From NCBI RefSeq assembly GCF_041260665.1, contig NZ_JBGCCT010000001.1, positions 186,001 to 250,000 on the forward strand: a stretch of 64,000 nt of DNA. The letters are read 5' to 3'. Positions within the stretch are counted from its first letter, which is position 1; the number at the start of each line of letters is the position of its first letter. Source of the stretch: Catenulispora sp. GP43. GTDB taxonomy: Bacteria; Actinomycetota; Actinomycetes; Streptomycetales; Catenulisporaceae. The notes under the pieces are model-generated. The model was given only the letters and a program-made list of their open reading frames with translations, was not told the origin of the DNA and did no database searches. Shown piece after piece: positions 52,447 through 61,208 of the stretch. The position numbers and the translations under genes were made by a program.

Positions 52447-55400
52447 AGGAGTTGCTTTCCCTCGGGCTGTTTCGGGCAGCACTTGCGGAAGACACAGGTG
52501 CCGCACTGTTTCTCGCCGTACGCGGCGAAGTTCTCGTCCAGGACCCGCGCGGCCATCTTCGCGAGCTTCTTCTCGATCGGCGTCTGGCCGGGCTGCTCCA
52601 GCGAGGGGTCCTGCTCTGCGGTCTTGGGCAGCCCGGCCGCGTCGCCCTCGCGCAGGAACACCAGCTCGGCGCCGCCGGACTCGTTCGAGACGCCCTGTAT
52701 CGCGCCCTCGCGCACCACCAGCTGGTAGACCGCGAGCTGCGGGTGCTCCTGGGCCTCGTTCTTGGTCGGCACGTTCTTGCCGGTCTTGAAGTCGACCACG
52801 TAGACCAGCCCGGCCTCGTCGGTCTCCACCCGGTCGAAGGACCCGCGGATGCGCAGGTCGAAGCCCTCTCCCCCGCCTTCTTCGCCGCCGACGCTGAGCC
52901 GCACGTCGAAGTTCTGCTCCGAGGAGTGCAGCAGCCGGCCGCGGTCGGTGACGTGCCAGGCCAGGAACCGCTCCAGGGCCGCGCGCGCCTCCTCCTTCTG
53001 CTGCGGGGACTGCCACGGGGCCTCGAAGGACAGCCGGTCCCAGACCCGGTCCAGCCGCTCCATCAGCACGTCCAGCCGGGCCGGGGTGTCACCCTTGGCC
53101 ACCTCGTCGGCCAGCACGTGCACCACGTTGCCGAAGCCGAGCGCGACGGTCTTCTGCTCGTGCGCGGCGGCCTCGTGGTCCAGGAACCAGCGCAGCGAGC
53201 AGTCGTCTATGGCCGCGACCTGGCTGGCCGACAGCAGCAGCGGCTTGTCCGGGTCGCGCACCGGCTGCTCGGAGGCGGTCTCCTCGACCAGGCCCCACCA
53301 CTTGTCCGGATGCGCCGAGGGCACCAGGGGCCGGCCGTCCCCGGACTGCGCGTCGGCCAGCCGGGCCAGCCGCTCGGCGGCGGCCTGCCGCAGCTGGTCG
53401 GAGCTCTTCGGGTCGGTCAGGACCCGGCGCAGGTCGGCGACCAGGGCCGGGATGGCCAGCGCGCGCTTGCGCAGGCCGGGCAGCGGCTGCACGTCGACGC
53501 CGAGTTCGTGGACGAACCGCGAGGGCGCCTCGGCGGCGGCGTCGTCGCCGATCAGGGAGCTGTCGACGGCGCTGACCACCAGCCGCTCGCGGGCTCGGGT
53601 CGCGGCGACATAGAACAGACGGCGCTCCTCCGCGAGAAGCGTCGCCGCCGTCGGGATCTCCTCCATCGACCGTAAACCGTTGCGGCCGATGAGGTCCGCC
53701 TGGAGCAGCGAGCCGCGCAGCCGCAGGTCCGGCCACAGACCGTCCTGCACGCCGGCGACGATCACGAAGCGCCACTGCAGGCCCTTGGACTTGTGCGCGC
53801 TCATCAATCGCACCGCGCCGCCGCGCGAGGACTGCGCCGCCATCGAGTCGCCGGCCAGCTCCTGGGCCTCCAGGTCGGCGATGAAGTTGCGGACGCCGCG
53901 GCCGGTCGCGCGGTCCTCGGCGCGGGATGCGTAGTCGAACAGGACGCACACGGCATCCAGGTCGCGGTCCGCCGCACGGCCGGCGTTGCCACCGCGCTGC
54001 GCGGTGCGCTCCAGCCGCTCCGGCCACCTCGTGGCGCTCCACAGCTCCCACAGCGCCTGTTCCACCGAGCCGCCGCCGCGCAGGATCTGGCGGGTGCGCA
54101 GCAGGAGCATGCCGAGCTGGTAGGCGGGACGCGCGACGTCCTCGTCCATGGCGATCAGGCGCGCGGGTTCGGCCAGGGCCTCGCGGAGCAGCACCTCACT
54201 CGGCCGGACACCGTTGACCGAGGGCTCCGTGACCTCCCGAGGCTCCGGCGCGACCGCGTTCTGATTCGCGACGCGCTCCTCGGCGCGCAGCGCGCGGGCG
54301 AGCTTGCGCAGTTCGAACGCGTCCATGCCGGCCAGCGGTCCGGACAGCAGCGAGCGCGCGACGTCCGGCGTCAGCATGTTCTCGTTGTCCGCCACCCGCA
54401 GCGCCTGCAGCAGTACCGCGACCGAGGGCTCGGCGGCCAGCGGCAGCTCGTCGCCGGAGGTGTCGACCGGCACGCCGGCCGTGATCAGCGCGCGCCGCAG
54501 CGCCGGGATCGACCGGGTCGCGGAGCGCACCAGGACGGCGATCTCGTCCCAGGGGATGCCGTCTTCCAGGTGCGCGCGCCGCACCATGTCGACGATGTTG
54601 TCGAGCTCGGTGTTGGGCGTCGGGAAGGTGAAGACCTGCAGCGAGCCCTCGATCGGCGCGCCGTCGACGACCGGCCCCTGCGCCGCGAGGTCGCGGTGCT
54701 CCCGCACCTTCTCCGTCGGCAGCAACGGGATCGGCATGCGCCGGGTCAGGTTGCGCGAGGCCTTCAGCAGCGCGGGGCCGCAGCGGCGGGAGGTACGCAG
54801 CACGGCGGTGTCGGCCGGGGTGCCGTCCATGTTCCGGAACGCCTCGGGGAAGTCCAGGATGCCCCGCACGTCGGCGCCGCGGAACTGGTAGATCGACTGG
54901 TCCGGGTCGCCGAACACGACCAGGTCCGCGCCGTCCCCGGCCAGCGCCTGGAGCAGCCGCACCTGCGCCGGGTCGGTGTCCTGGTATTCGTCCACGAACA
55001 CCGCGCGGAAGTCGTGGCGCAGTTCGCGGCGCACGTCCTCCTGTCCGGCCAGCAGCACGGCGCGGTGCACCAGTTCGCCGTAGTCCAGGACGCCCTGGAC
55101 GTCGAGCACGTCGAGGTACTCCTCGAAGAACGCCGAGGCGGCGTACCAGTCGCCGCGGTCGGCCCGCAGCGCGGCCTGCGCCAGCTCGGTCGGGTCCAGG
55201 CCCAGCTCCCGCGCGCGGGACAGCACGGTCCGCAGTTCCTCGGCGAACCCGCGGGTCGCCAGCGCCGCGCGCAGGTCCTGCGGCCACTGGATGCGCTCGC
55301 CGAGAGCACCGCCGCCTATCCCGACGTCGATGCTTCCGGAGACCAGGTCGCGGACGAACACGTCCTGTTCAGGACCGGAGAGCAGCCGGATCGGCTCGGT

Positions 55401-55784
55401 GAACAGCTCGGGGTCCTGGAAGCGCCGGACCAGCGCGTAACAGAAGGAGTGGAACGTGGTCGCCAGCGGCGCGACGCCGGACATCGGCAGCCGGCGGCCG
55501 ATGCGGTCGCGCAGCTCGGAGGCGGCCTTGCGGCTGAAGGTGAGGATCAGCACCTGGTCGGGGCGCAGCGCGGCGCGGTCCGGATCAGTCTTGGAGATGA
55601 CCGCCTCGACCAGCGTGTGCGTCTTCCCGGTGCCCGGCCCGGCCAGCACCAGCAGCGGCCCGCCGGGGTGTTCGACGACGCGGCGCTGCGCCGGGTCCAG
55701 CGGGGGTCCGCTGACCTGGGCCGGGGCCTGCGTGTCGAACAAGGTTTCGATTCCTTTGCCGGCGGGTATACCCGAGCGATACAC
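52443..55784 (-). CDS. adnA: Helicase-nuclease subunit AdnA
   Basis: A roughly 1113-residue subunit. Motor: LVLAGPGTGKTHTLVEAVIS, DEYQDTDPAQVRLLQALAGD, GDPDQSIYQFRGADV, LMSAHKSKGLQWRFVIVAG. The C-terminal RecB-like nuclease has the DFKTGK motif (YVVDFKTGKNVPTK) and a terminal Cys cluster (CGTCVFRKCC) for the Fe-S staple of AdnAB-type nucleases. First gene of the adnA-adnB pair. GTG codons at 55787 and 55784 compete; the second has better spacing to AGAGGA. A TTG 42 bases downstream with an AAAGGA site is another option. Confidence 0.92.
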   Translation of the reverse strand: MYRSGIPAGKGIETLFDTQAPAQVSGPPLDPAQRRVVEHPGGPLLVLAGPGTGKTHTLVEAVISKTDPDRAALRPDQVLILTFSRKAASELRDRIGRRLPMSGVAPLATTFHSFCYALVRRFQDPELFTEPIRLLSGPEQDVFVRDLVSGSIDVGIGGGALGERIQWPQDLRAALATRGFAEELRTVLSRARELGLDPTELAQAALRADRGDWYAASAFFEEYLDVLDVQGVLDYGELVHRAVLLAGQEDVRRELRHDFRAVFVDEYQDTDPAQVRLLQALAGDGADLVVFGDPDQSIYQFRGADVRGILDFPEAFRNMDGTPADTAVLRTSRRCGPALLKASRNLTRRMPIPLLPTEKVREHRDLAAQGPVVDGAPIEGSLQVFTFPTPNTELDNIVDMVRRAHLEDGIPWDEIAVLVRSATRSIPALRRALITAGVPVDTSGDELPLAAEPSVAVLLQALRVADNENMLTPDVARSLLSGPLAGMDAFELRKLARALRAEERVANQNAVAPEPREVTEPSVNGVRPSEVLLREALAEPARLIAMDEDVARPAYQLGMLLLRTRQILRGGGSVEQALWELWSATRWPERLERTAQRGGNAGRAADRDLDAVCVLFDYASRAEDRATGRGVRNFIADLEAQELAGDSMAAQSSRGGAVRLMSAHKSKGLQWRFVIVAGVQDGLWPDLRLRGSLLQADLIGRNGLRSMEEIPTAATLLAEERRLFYVAATRARERLVVSAVDSSLIGDDAAAEAPSRFVHELGVDVQPLPGLRKRALAIPALVADLRRVLTDPKSSDQLRQAAAERLARLADAQSGDGRPLVPSAHPDKWWGLVEETASEQPVRDPDKPLLLSASQVAAIDDCSLRWFLDHEAAAHEQKTVALGFGNVVHVLADEVAKGDTPARLDVLMERLDRVWDRLSFEAPWQSPQQKEEARAALERFLAWHVTDRGRLLHSSEQNFDVRLSVGGEEGGGEGFDLRIRGSFDRVETDEAGLVYVVDFKTGKNVPTKNEAQEHPQLAVYQLVVREGAIQGVSNESGGAELVFLREGDAAGLPKTAEQDPSLEQPGQTPIEKKLAKMAARVLDENFAAYGEKQCGTCVFRKCCPKQPEGKQLL

Positions 55785-55878
55785 CACGGTCCTCTATGAC
55801 AACACAGACCACCGACCGTCACGCCCGATTCGGCAATGGATCACGCCCGCGCGCGCCGATCATGCCAGAACGGCGGAA

Positions 55879-55905
55879 GGGCCCGTGGGATCACCCCACA
55901 GGCCC
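55879..55905 (-). terminator. Terminator of the FtsX-type permease gene
   Basis: GGGCC-GTGGG and CCCAC-GGCCC arms with one mismatch and a 5-base loop, 37 bases past the permease stop and upstream of adnA. Confidence 0.7.
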
Positions 55906-55941
55906 TGGCCACCGACCGCGCACTGTCGACCGCGCACTGTC

Positions 55942-58272
55942 CTATTCGCTGCGCAACACCTCAGCGATCGACGACCGCGCCGCGGACCGCGCCGGCACCA
56001 GCGCCCCGAGCACCGCGATCCCGACCCCGGCCAGGAACATCCAGGCCAGCAGCGGCAGGCTGTAGACGTGGATCATGCTCGGGGCGAGGTCGACGCCCTG
56101 CGCGTGCTCCATCATCGGGACGATCAGCGCGTGCAGGCCGTAGCCCAGCGGCAGCCCGACGATCCCGCCGAGCAGCCCGAGCAGCCCCATCGAGGTCACG
56201 ATCATCGCCACCACCTGGCGCGGGGTCATGCCCACCGACTTCAGCATGCCCAGATCGCGGCGGCGTTCGCGGGTGTTGAGCAGGACGGTGTTGAACACCC
56301 CCAGGGCGGCGACCAGGCTGAGGATCACGGTCATGACGGTCACGAAGGCGTAGAACGAGGTGTTCGGGTTCCCGTAGTCGCGGATGGTGACGTCCCAGCT
56401 CGGGTCAAGGGCCCGCAGCTTCGCGGCGAGGGCCTGCCGGTCGGCCCCGGCCGCGGCGTGCACCTCGAATCCGTCGGCCTGACTGCCCGGCGACAGCTGC
56501 TGCAAGGTGCTCCAGTCGGCGTAGAACATGCTGTCCCCGCCGGTGATGCCCTCGCCGACGATCACGGCGCGTGCGGTGCGGCCGTTCAGCTCCACGGTCA
56601 GGGTCTGGCCGAGGGCCAGGTGGTGCCGGTTCAGGAAGCGTGCCGGAGCCACGATCTGGTTCGGGCCGTCCAGCCAGTGGCCCTCGACCATGGTCCAGCC
56701 CATCTTCGCCGAGTCGCCGCCGAAGAACTGGGCGTTGACCGCGGAGGTCATACCGGCCACGCCGACCATGTCGCCGGCCTGTCCCGCCACTGCGTCCACC
56801 CCGGGGACCGCGCGCATCGCCTTCTCCATCGCCGCCGCGTCCAGGTTCACCTGCTTCGCCGGGGCGTGCCCGACGTCGAAGGCCACGGCGCCGACGCGGT
56901 CCGAGGCCGCACTGGCGTCGGACAGAGTGCGGGCCAGGCCGTTGGCGAAGACCACGGTCGTCACCCCGAGCAACACCGCCGCGAAGGTCAGGGCGCTGCG
57001 GGCGGGCCGGGCGAACGGCAGCCCCAGCCCCATGCTCACCGAGCGCGGCAGCCGGGAGCCGGCCAGCTTGCGCTGCACCTTCAGACCCCGACCGCGCCTG
57101 GGTGCCGAGCCCGCCGAGATCGCGGCGATCGCCGACATCCCCGCCGCGCGCCGGGCCGGGACGTAGGCTGTCAGCGCCACCAGCAGCGGAACCCCCACCA
57201 GGCAGCCCGCGATGGTCAGGAGACCGACCTGGGGCTGCCCGCCGAGCGAGCTGAACGCCGCGGCCAGCAACGGCTGCGCGGCCACGGCCCCGAGCGGGAC
57301 CCCGATCACCGTGCCGGCGATCGCCGGCACCGCCATGGTGGCCACGTACACGCTCACCACCTGGCGCGGGGTGAAGCCGATGGTCTTGTAGACCCCGATG
57401 TCCTTGTACCCGGAGACCACCGCGCCGCTGACGACGTTGAGCACGATCAGCACCGCCACGGACACCGCCAGCACACCGAACGCGATCAGGATCGGCAGCA
57501 GGCTGTCCAGCTTGGCCAGCATGTCGGCGCGGGTGGTGCGCCAGGACTGGAAGCCGCTGAGGGCGTCGGCCGGCAGGGTCGCGGTCACGCTCGCCACGTC
57601 CGCCTTGACCTGGGCGTCGCTCCCGGCGTCCGCGAACCGGTAGAGCATCTCCAGGTGGTCCGGGTGCAGCGCGGCGATCCCGCTCGGCGCCACCCACGCG
57701 TCCGCGGTCTGCGAGACCGAGTACGCGTAGCCGACGATGGTGAAGGCCGGCAGACCGGGCCCGGTGATGGTGGTGGGGGCCTGTCCGGGCGGGCCGGGCA
57801 GGGGCTCGCCCACCGGCATGTTCAGCACGATCTCGCCCGGCGCGCTGGGCCAGCGGCCCCGCCACAGGTTGACGCGGTCCACGTCGCCCGCGCCCGGCTG
57901 CGGCCGCCCGACCACGGTCATGTGGGCGGAGTCGCCCTGGTTCCCCGGCATCTGCATGCTGACGCTCGCGGCTTGGAAGGGCCCGGCGGCGCCGGTGACT
58001 CCCCGGGCGCGCGCGGTCGCGGCCAGCTGCTGCTCAGAGGTCTTGGACGCGTCGAAGGAGGCGACGGCATGCGCGCCGTTCTGCTGCCCGAAGGCCTGCT
58101 CGAACGGCCCGGTCGAGGCCTGGACCAGCCCCAGCCCCAGCACCGCGCTCATCGCGGACAGGGCGACGACCAGCCCGATGACGAAGGTCTGCACCTTGCG
58201 GCGCTTCACGGCGGCGCGCGAGGCGCGCCAGACGGGTCCCTTGGTGATCCCGGTGCTCTTCATGGCGCTCAC
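55942..58272 (-). CDS. FtsX/MacB-type ABC exporter permease
   Basis: A 776-residue permease with ten predicted helices: one N-terminal, then two FtsX cores of three to four helices each (about 265-395 and 640-770), with two large extracytoplasmic domains (about 55-250 and 455-620). Phrases DIGVYKTIGFTPRQVV and DLGMLKSVGMTPRQVV are the repeated FtsX coupling segments. Such exporters move lipids, peptides or antimicrobials, or act as stress sensors with a two-component system. GTG 58272 overlaps the ATPase stop (GTGA). The divergent kinase-regulator pair is the likely controller. Confidence 0.92.
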   Translation of the reverse strand: MSAMKSTGITKGPVWRASRAAVKRRKVQTFVIGLVVALSAMSAVLGLGLVQASTGPFEQAFGQQNGAHAVASFDASKTSEQQLAATARARGVTGAAGPFQAASVSMQMPGNQGDSAHMTVVGRPQPGAGDVDRVNLWRGRWPSAPGEIVLNMPVGEPLPGPPGQAPTTITGPGLPAFTIVGYAYSVSQTADAWVAPSGIAALHPDHLEMLYRFADAGSDAQVKADVASVTATLPADALSGFQSWRTTRADMLAKLDSLLPILIAFGVLAVSVAVLIVLNVVSGAVVSGYKDIGVYKTIGFTPRQVVSVYVATMAVPAIAGTVIGVPLGAVAAQPLLAAAFSSLGGQPQVGLLTIAGCLVGVPLLVALTAYVPARRAAGMSAIAAISAGSAPRRGRGLKVQRKLAGSRLPRSVSMGLGLPFARPARSALTFAAVLLGVTTVVFANGLARTLSDASAASDRVGAVAFDVGHAPAKQVNLDAAAMEKAMRAVPGVDAVAGQAGDMVGVAGMTSAVNAQFFGGDSAKMGWTMVEGHWLDGPNQIVAPARFLNRHHLALGQTLTVELNGRTARAVIVGEGITGGDSMFYADWSTLQQLSPGSQADGFEVHAAAGADRQALAAKLRALDPSWDVTIRDYGNPNTSFYAFVTVMTVILSLVAALGVFNTVLLNTRERRRDLGMLKSVGMTPRQVVAMIVTSMGLLGLLGGIVGLPLGYGLHALIVPMMEHAQGVDLAPSMIHVYSLPLLAWMFLAGVGIAVLGALVPARSAARSSIAEVLRSE

Positions 58273-58997
58273 GCGGTCCTCTCCACGGCGCGCTCGGCGA
58301 CGATCCGGCCGTCGGCGACCTCGACCAGGCGGCTGGCGCAGCGGGCGGCCAGGCGCGGGTCGTGGGTGACCATCAGCAGGGTCTGCCCGAGCTGGTTCAG
58401 GTCGATCAGCAGGTCCATCACCTGCTCGCCGGACCGGCTGTCCAGCGCGCCGGTCGGCTCGTCGGCCAGCAGCAGCGCCGGCCGGTTCATCAGGGCCCGG
58501 GCCACCGCGACGCGCTGGCGCTCGCCGCCGGACAGCTGCTGCGGGTAGGTGTTCTTGCGGTCGGCGATGCCCAGCTCACCGAGCAGCTCCAGGGCCCGGC
58601 GCCGGGCCTGGCCGGCCGGGACGCCGGTGAGCTGCGCGGCCAGCGCCACGTTGTCCAGCGCCGGCAGGTCGTCGATGAGGTTGAAGAACTGGAAGATCAT
58701 CCCGATCCGGCGGCGGCGGAACAGCGCCAGGCCGGTCTCGTTCAGCGCGCCGAGGTCCTCGCCGTGCACGACGACCTGCCCGGAGCTGGGCCGGTCCAGA
58801 CCGGCCACCAGGTTCAGCAGCGTGGACTTGCCGCAGCCGGACGGGCCCATCACGGCGACGGCCTCGCCCTGGCGGATGTGCAGGGTCACGCCGTCGAGGG
58901 CGGCGGTGTCCCCGAAGTCCTTGCGGACGTTGTCGAGGCGGACGATCGGTCCGGTGGACTCTGCGGGCCCGGCGGACTCGGCGGCGGTAGCGGTCAT
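58269..58997 (-). CDS. MacB/LolD-type ABC exporter ATPase
   Basis: A 242-residue ATPase: Walker A GPSGCGKST, Q-loop FQFFNLIDDLPALDNV, signature LSGGERQRVAVARAL, Walker B LLLADEPTGALDS, switch VTHDPR. The Q-loop and DEPTGALD wording are those of the antimicrobial-peptide/MacB exporter group. ATG 58995-58997 lies 6 bases after TACGTT, possibly leaderless. It is first in the operon with the FtsX-type permease and divergent from the sensor kinase gene across an 84-base shared promoter region. Confidence 0.93.
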   Translation of the reverse strand: MTATAAESAGPAESTGPIVRLDNVRKDFGDTAALDGVTLHIRQGEAVAVMGPSGCGKSTLLNLVAGLDRPSSGQVVVHGEDLGALNETGLALFRRRRIGMIFQFFNLIDDLPALDNVALAAQLTGVPAGQARRRALELLGELGIADRKNTYPQQLSGGERQRVAVARALMNRPALLLADEPTGALDSRSGEQVMDLLIDLNQLGQTLLMVTHDPRLAARCASRLVEVADGRIVAERAVERTA

Positions 58998-59081
58998 GTG
59001 ATCAACGTAAGGTTGGGCGGCACCACGGCGGATCGGTCCGTGGTGGTAATCGTCGGGACCTCTCATCCTGGGGATGTAGAC

Positions 59082-59948
59082 ATGACGTGGGTGCTGGTGG
59101 GGGCGCTGCTCGCGGCGTGTGCCGCCGCGGGACGGCTCGCAGTGCTGCTGCGCAGGGAACGCGGGAGGCACACCCGGGCCATCGAGGAGCGCGGCTGGCT
59201 GCTGGAGCGGGAACGGGAGAGTGCCGCGCAGCAGGCCGTGGACGAGGAACGGTCGCGGATCGCCCGCGAGCTGCACGACATCGTCAGCCACAACGTGAGC
59301 ATGATGCTGATCCAGGCCGGGGCCGCGCGGCAGGTGCTGACCGCCGCCCCGGCGGCCCGGGCCGAGCCCGCCGAGGGCTCGGGCGCGTCGGCCGTGGCCG
59401 AGGACGCGCTGCTGGCGGTGGAGAACGCGGGCCGCGAGACCATGACCGAGCTGCGGCACCTGCTCGGCGTGCTGGCCCCGGCCCAGGACGGCCGCGACGT
59501 CGACGACCCGGACCTGACCCCGCAGCCGACGATGGCCCGGCTCTCAGCGCTCGTGGACAAGATCGCGTTCGCCGGGCTCCCGGTGGACGTCCGGATCTCC
59601 GGCGAGCCGCGCCCGCTGCCCGGCGGCATCGACGCGACCGGCTACCGGGTCGTGCAGGAGGCGCTGACCAACGCGCTCAAATACGGCGGCAAGAGCGCCG
59701 AGCTGACAGTGCGCTACGACGACCGCTATCTGCGGATCGAGGTGCTGACCGCGGGCAGCGGCTCCATGGAGGCCATCGGCGCCGACACCGCCGCCCCCGA
59801 CGCGCCGCCCCAGGCGAAGATCGGCACCGGCCGCGGGCTGCTGGGCCTGAAAGAGCGGGTCGCCGTCTACGGCGGCGACCTGGACGCCCGCCGCCGCCTC
59901 GGGGGCGGCTTCCGAGTCCGCGCGAAGATACCTTTGGACGCACCATGA
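59082..59948 (+). CDS. NarL-family sensor histidine kinase
   Basis: A 288-residue kinase of the HPK7/DesK type. One N-terminal helix (1-24) without a sensor domain, then a coiled coil and the phospho-acceptor His65 in IARELHDIVSHNVSMM. The ATPase domain has the N-box VQEALTNALKYGG and GTGRGLLGLKERV. The loop where a DxGxG motif is expected reads EVLTAGSGSMEAI, lacking the usual Asp; some streptomycete kinases share this. With almost no extracytoplasmic part it may sense membrane state or the adjacent transporter. ATGA overlap with the regulator gene. Confidence 0.9.
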   Translation: MTWVLVGALLAACAAAGRLAVLLRRERGRHTRAIEERGWLLERERESAAQQAVDEERSRIARELHDIVSHNVSMMLIQAGAARQVLTAAPAARAEPAEGSGASAVAEDALLAVENAGRETMTELRHLLGVLAPAQDGRDVDDPDLTPQPTMARLSALVDKIAFAGLPVDVRISGEPRPLPGGIDATGYRVVQEALTNALKYGGKSAELTVRYDDRYLRIEVLTAGSGSMEAIGADTAAPDAPPQAKIGTGRGLLGLKERVAVYGGDLDARRRLGGGFRVRAKIPLDAP

Positions 59949-60634
59949 ACCCCCGAGTCCTGATAGCCGACGACCAAGCCCTGGTCCGCACCGGTTTCCG
60001 CCTGATCCTGACCGCGAACGGCATCGAAGTCGCCGGCGAGGCCTGCGACGGGCTGGAAGCTGTGGCGGCCGCCGCCGAGCTGAAGCCCGACGTGGTCCTG
60101 ATGGACATCCGCATGCCGAACCTGGACGGTCTGGAGGCGGCGCGCCGGATCCTGGCCGCCGACCCGGCGATCCGGATCCTCATGCTCACCACGTTCGACC
60201 TGGACAAGTACGTCTACGAGGCGCTGGCCGCCGGCGCGTCCGGCTTCCTGCTGAAGGACGTCACGCCCGAGCACCTGGTGGCCAGCGTGCGCCTGGTGGA
60301 CACCGGGGACGCGCTGCTGGCGCCGTCGATCACGCGGCGGCTGGTCGAGAAGTTCGCGGCCCCGGCCGCCGATCCCGCGGACGGCGCGGCCGGCGGCCGC
60401 GCCCCGGCGGTGCACCGCGACCTGGCCGCGCTGACCCCGCGCGAGCGGGAGATCCTGGCCCTGATGGGCCGCGGGCTGTCCAACACCGAACTCGCCGCCC
60501 GGCTGGTGCTGTCGGAGGCCACGGTGAAGACCCACGTCGCGCACATCTTCACCAAACTGTCACTCCGCGACCGGGCGCAGGCGGTGGTGATCGCGTACGA
60601 GACCGGTCTGGTCGCGCCCGGGGACGAGGTGTGA
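59945..60634 (+). CDS. NarL/LuxR-family response regulator
   Basis: A 229-residue regulator. Receiver: acidic pair at 9-10 (IADDQ), phospho-acceptor Asp54 in LMDIRMPNLDG, Thr in LMLTTFD, Lys in FLLKDVTP. A LuxR-type helix-turn-helix (about 160-222) contains LTPREREILALMGRGLSNTE and LSEATVKTHVAHIFTKL. It should control the divergent ABC exporter. Stop is 48 bases before the convergent repair gene; a weak hairpin TCCCT-cttaata-AGGGA lies between. Confidence 0.93.
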   Translation: MNPRVLIADDQALVRTGFRLILTANGIEVAGEACDGLEAVAAAAELKPDVVLMDIRMPNLDGLEAARRILAADPAIRILMLTTFDLDKYVYEALAAGASGFLLKDVTPEHLVASVRLVDTGDALLAPSITRRLVEKFAAPAADPADGAAGGRAPAVHRDLAALTPREREILALMGRGLSNTELAARLVLSEATVKTHVAHIFTKLSLRDRAQAVVIAYETGLVAPGDEV

Positions 60635-60682
60635 GGCGGCCCGCACTCGCCGTCTTCTCTCCCTCTTAATAAGGGAAGTCCC

Positions 60683-61060
60683 CTATTCCCCTACGAAGTC
60701 GCTCGGCACTTCGTCCATGGCTCCGCCGCCCGGGGTGCCGTCGTCCCCGGGCCACCAGCGGGCCCGGGCCATGTCGACGCGGGCGCCGTCCGGCTTCAGC
60801 GGGGTGCCCTCCTCGCGGTAGTTGGTTAGCGCTTCGCGCTCGTGCCCGGGCAGGAAACCGCCGTCGCTGCGCACCACCCGCCACCACGGGGAGCCGCCGC
60901 CGTACTTGGCCATCGCGGTGCCGACCTGGCGCGGACCGCCCTCCCCGAGCCATTCGGCGACCTCGCCGTAGGCCATCACCCGGCCCGGCGGGATCCGGTC
61001 CACCACGTCGAACACCCGCTCCACGTACGGAGGCAGTTCGGGTGGTTTGGTCACGTCCAT
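60683..61060 (-). CDS. Alkyltransferase-like protein (ATL)
   Basis: A 125-residue protein of the MGMT C-terminal fold. The alkyl-acceptor motif PCHR is replaced by P58-WWR-61, so it cannot take the alkyl group; Trp in place of Cys is the ATL hallmark. Other DNA-binding parts (GRVMAYGEVAEWLG with the Arg finger in GGPRQVGTAMAK) are kept. ATLs flag O6-alkylguanine for nucleotide-excision repair. ATG 61058-61060 has CAGGAG. The M. tuberculosis region with adnAB also carries such a gene (from memory Rv3204), so it may belong to the same conserved block. Confidence 0.9.
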   Translation of the reverse strand: MDVTKPPELPPYVERVFDVVDRIPPGRVMAYGEVAEWLGEGGPRQVGTAMAKYGGGSPWWRVVRSDGGFLPGHEREALTNYREEGTPLKPDGARVDMARARWWPGDDGTPGGGAMDEVPSDFVGE

Positions 61061-61208
61061 CACTCCTGTCGAGGTAATCCGCCGCGCAGCCGGGAACCCC
61101 CTCGTGGGACGATCAACGGCAGTCGCCGCACTCGCGGGGCGCCAGGGACTATCGTCCTTGTGTCCGGCACAGTGCAACACGGCAACAAGAGCAGAAGACA
61201 GGTGGACA

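Noticed and set aside
49039-58362. Very long open frames on the plus strand and in alternative minus frames opposite adnA, adnB and the exporter genes
   Set aside because: They are antisense or out-of-frame shadows caused by lack of stop codons in high-GC DNA; composition is Arg/Gly/Ala-rich without motifs, while the chosen frames carry complete catalytic motifs.
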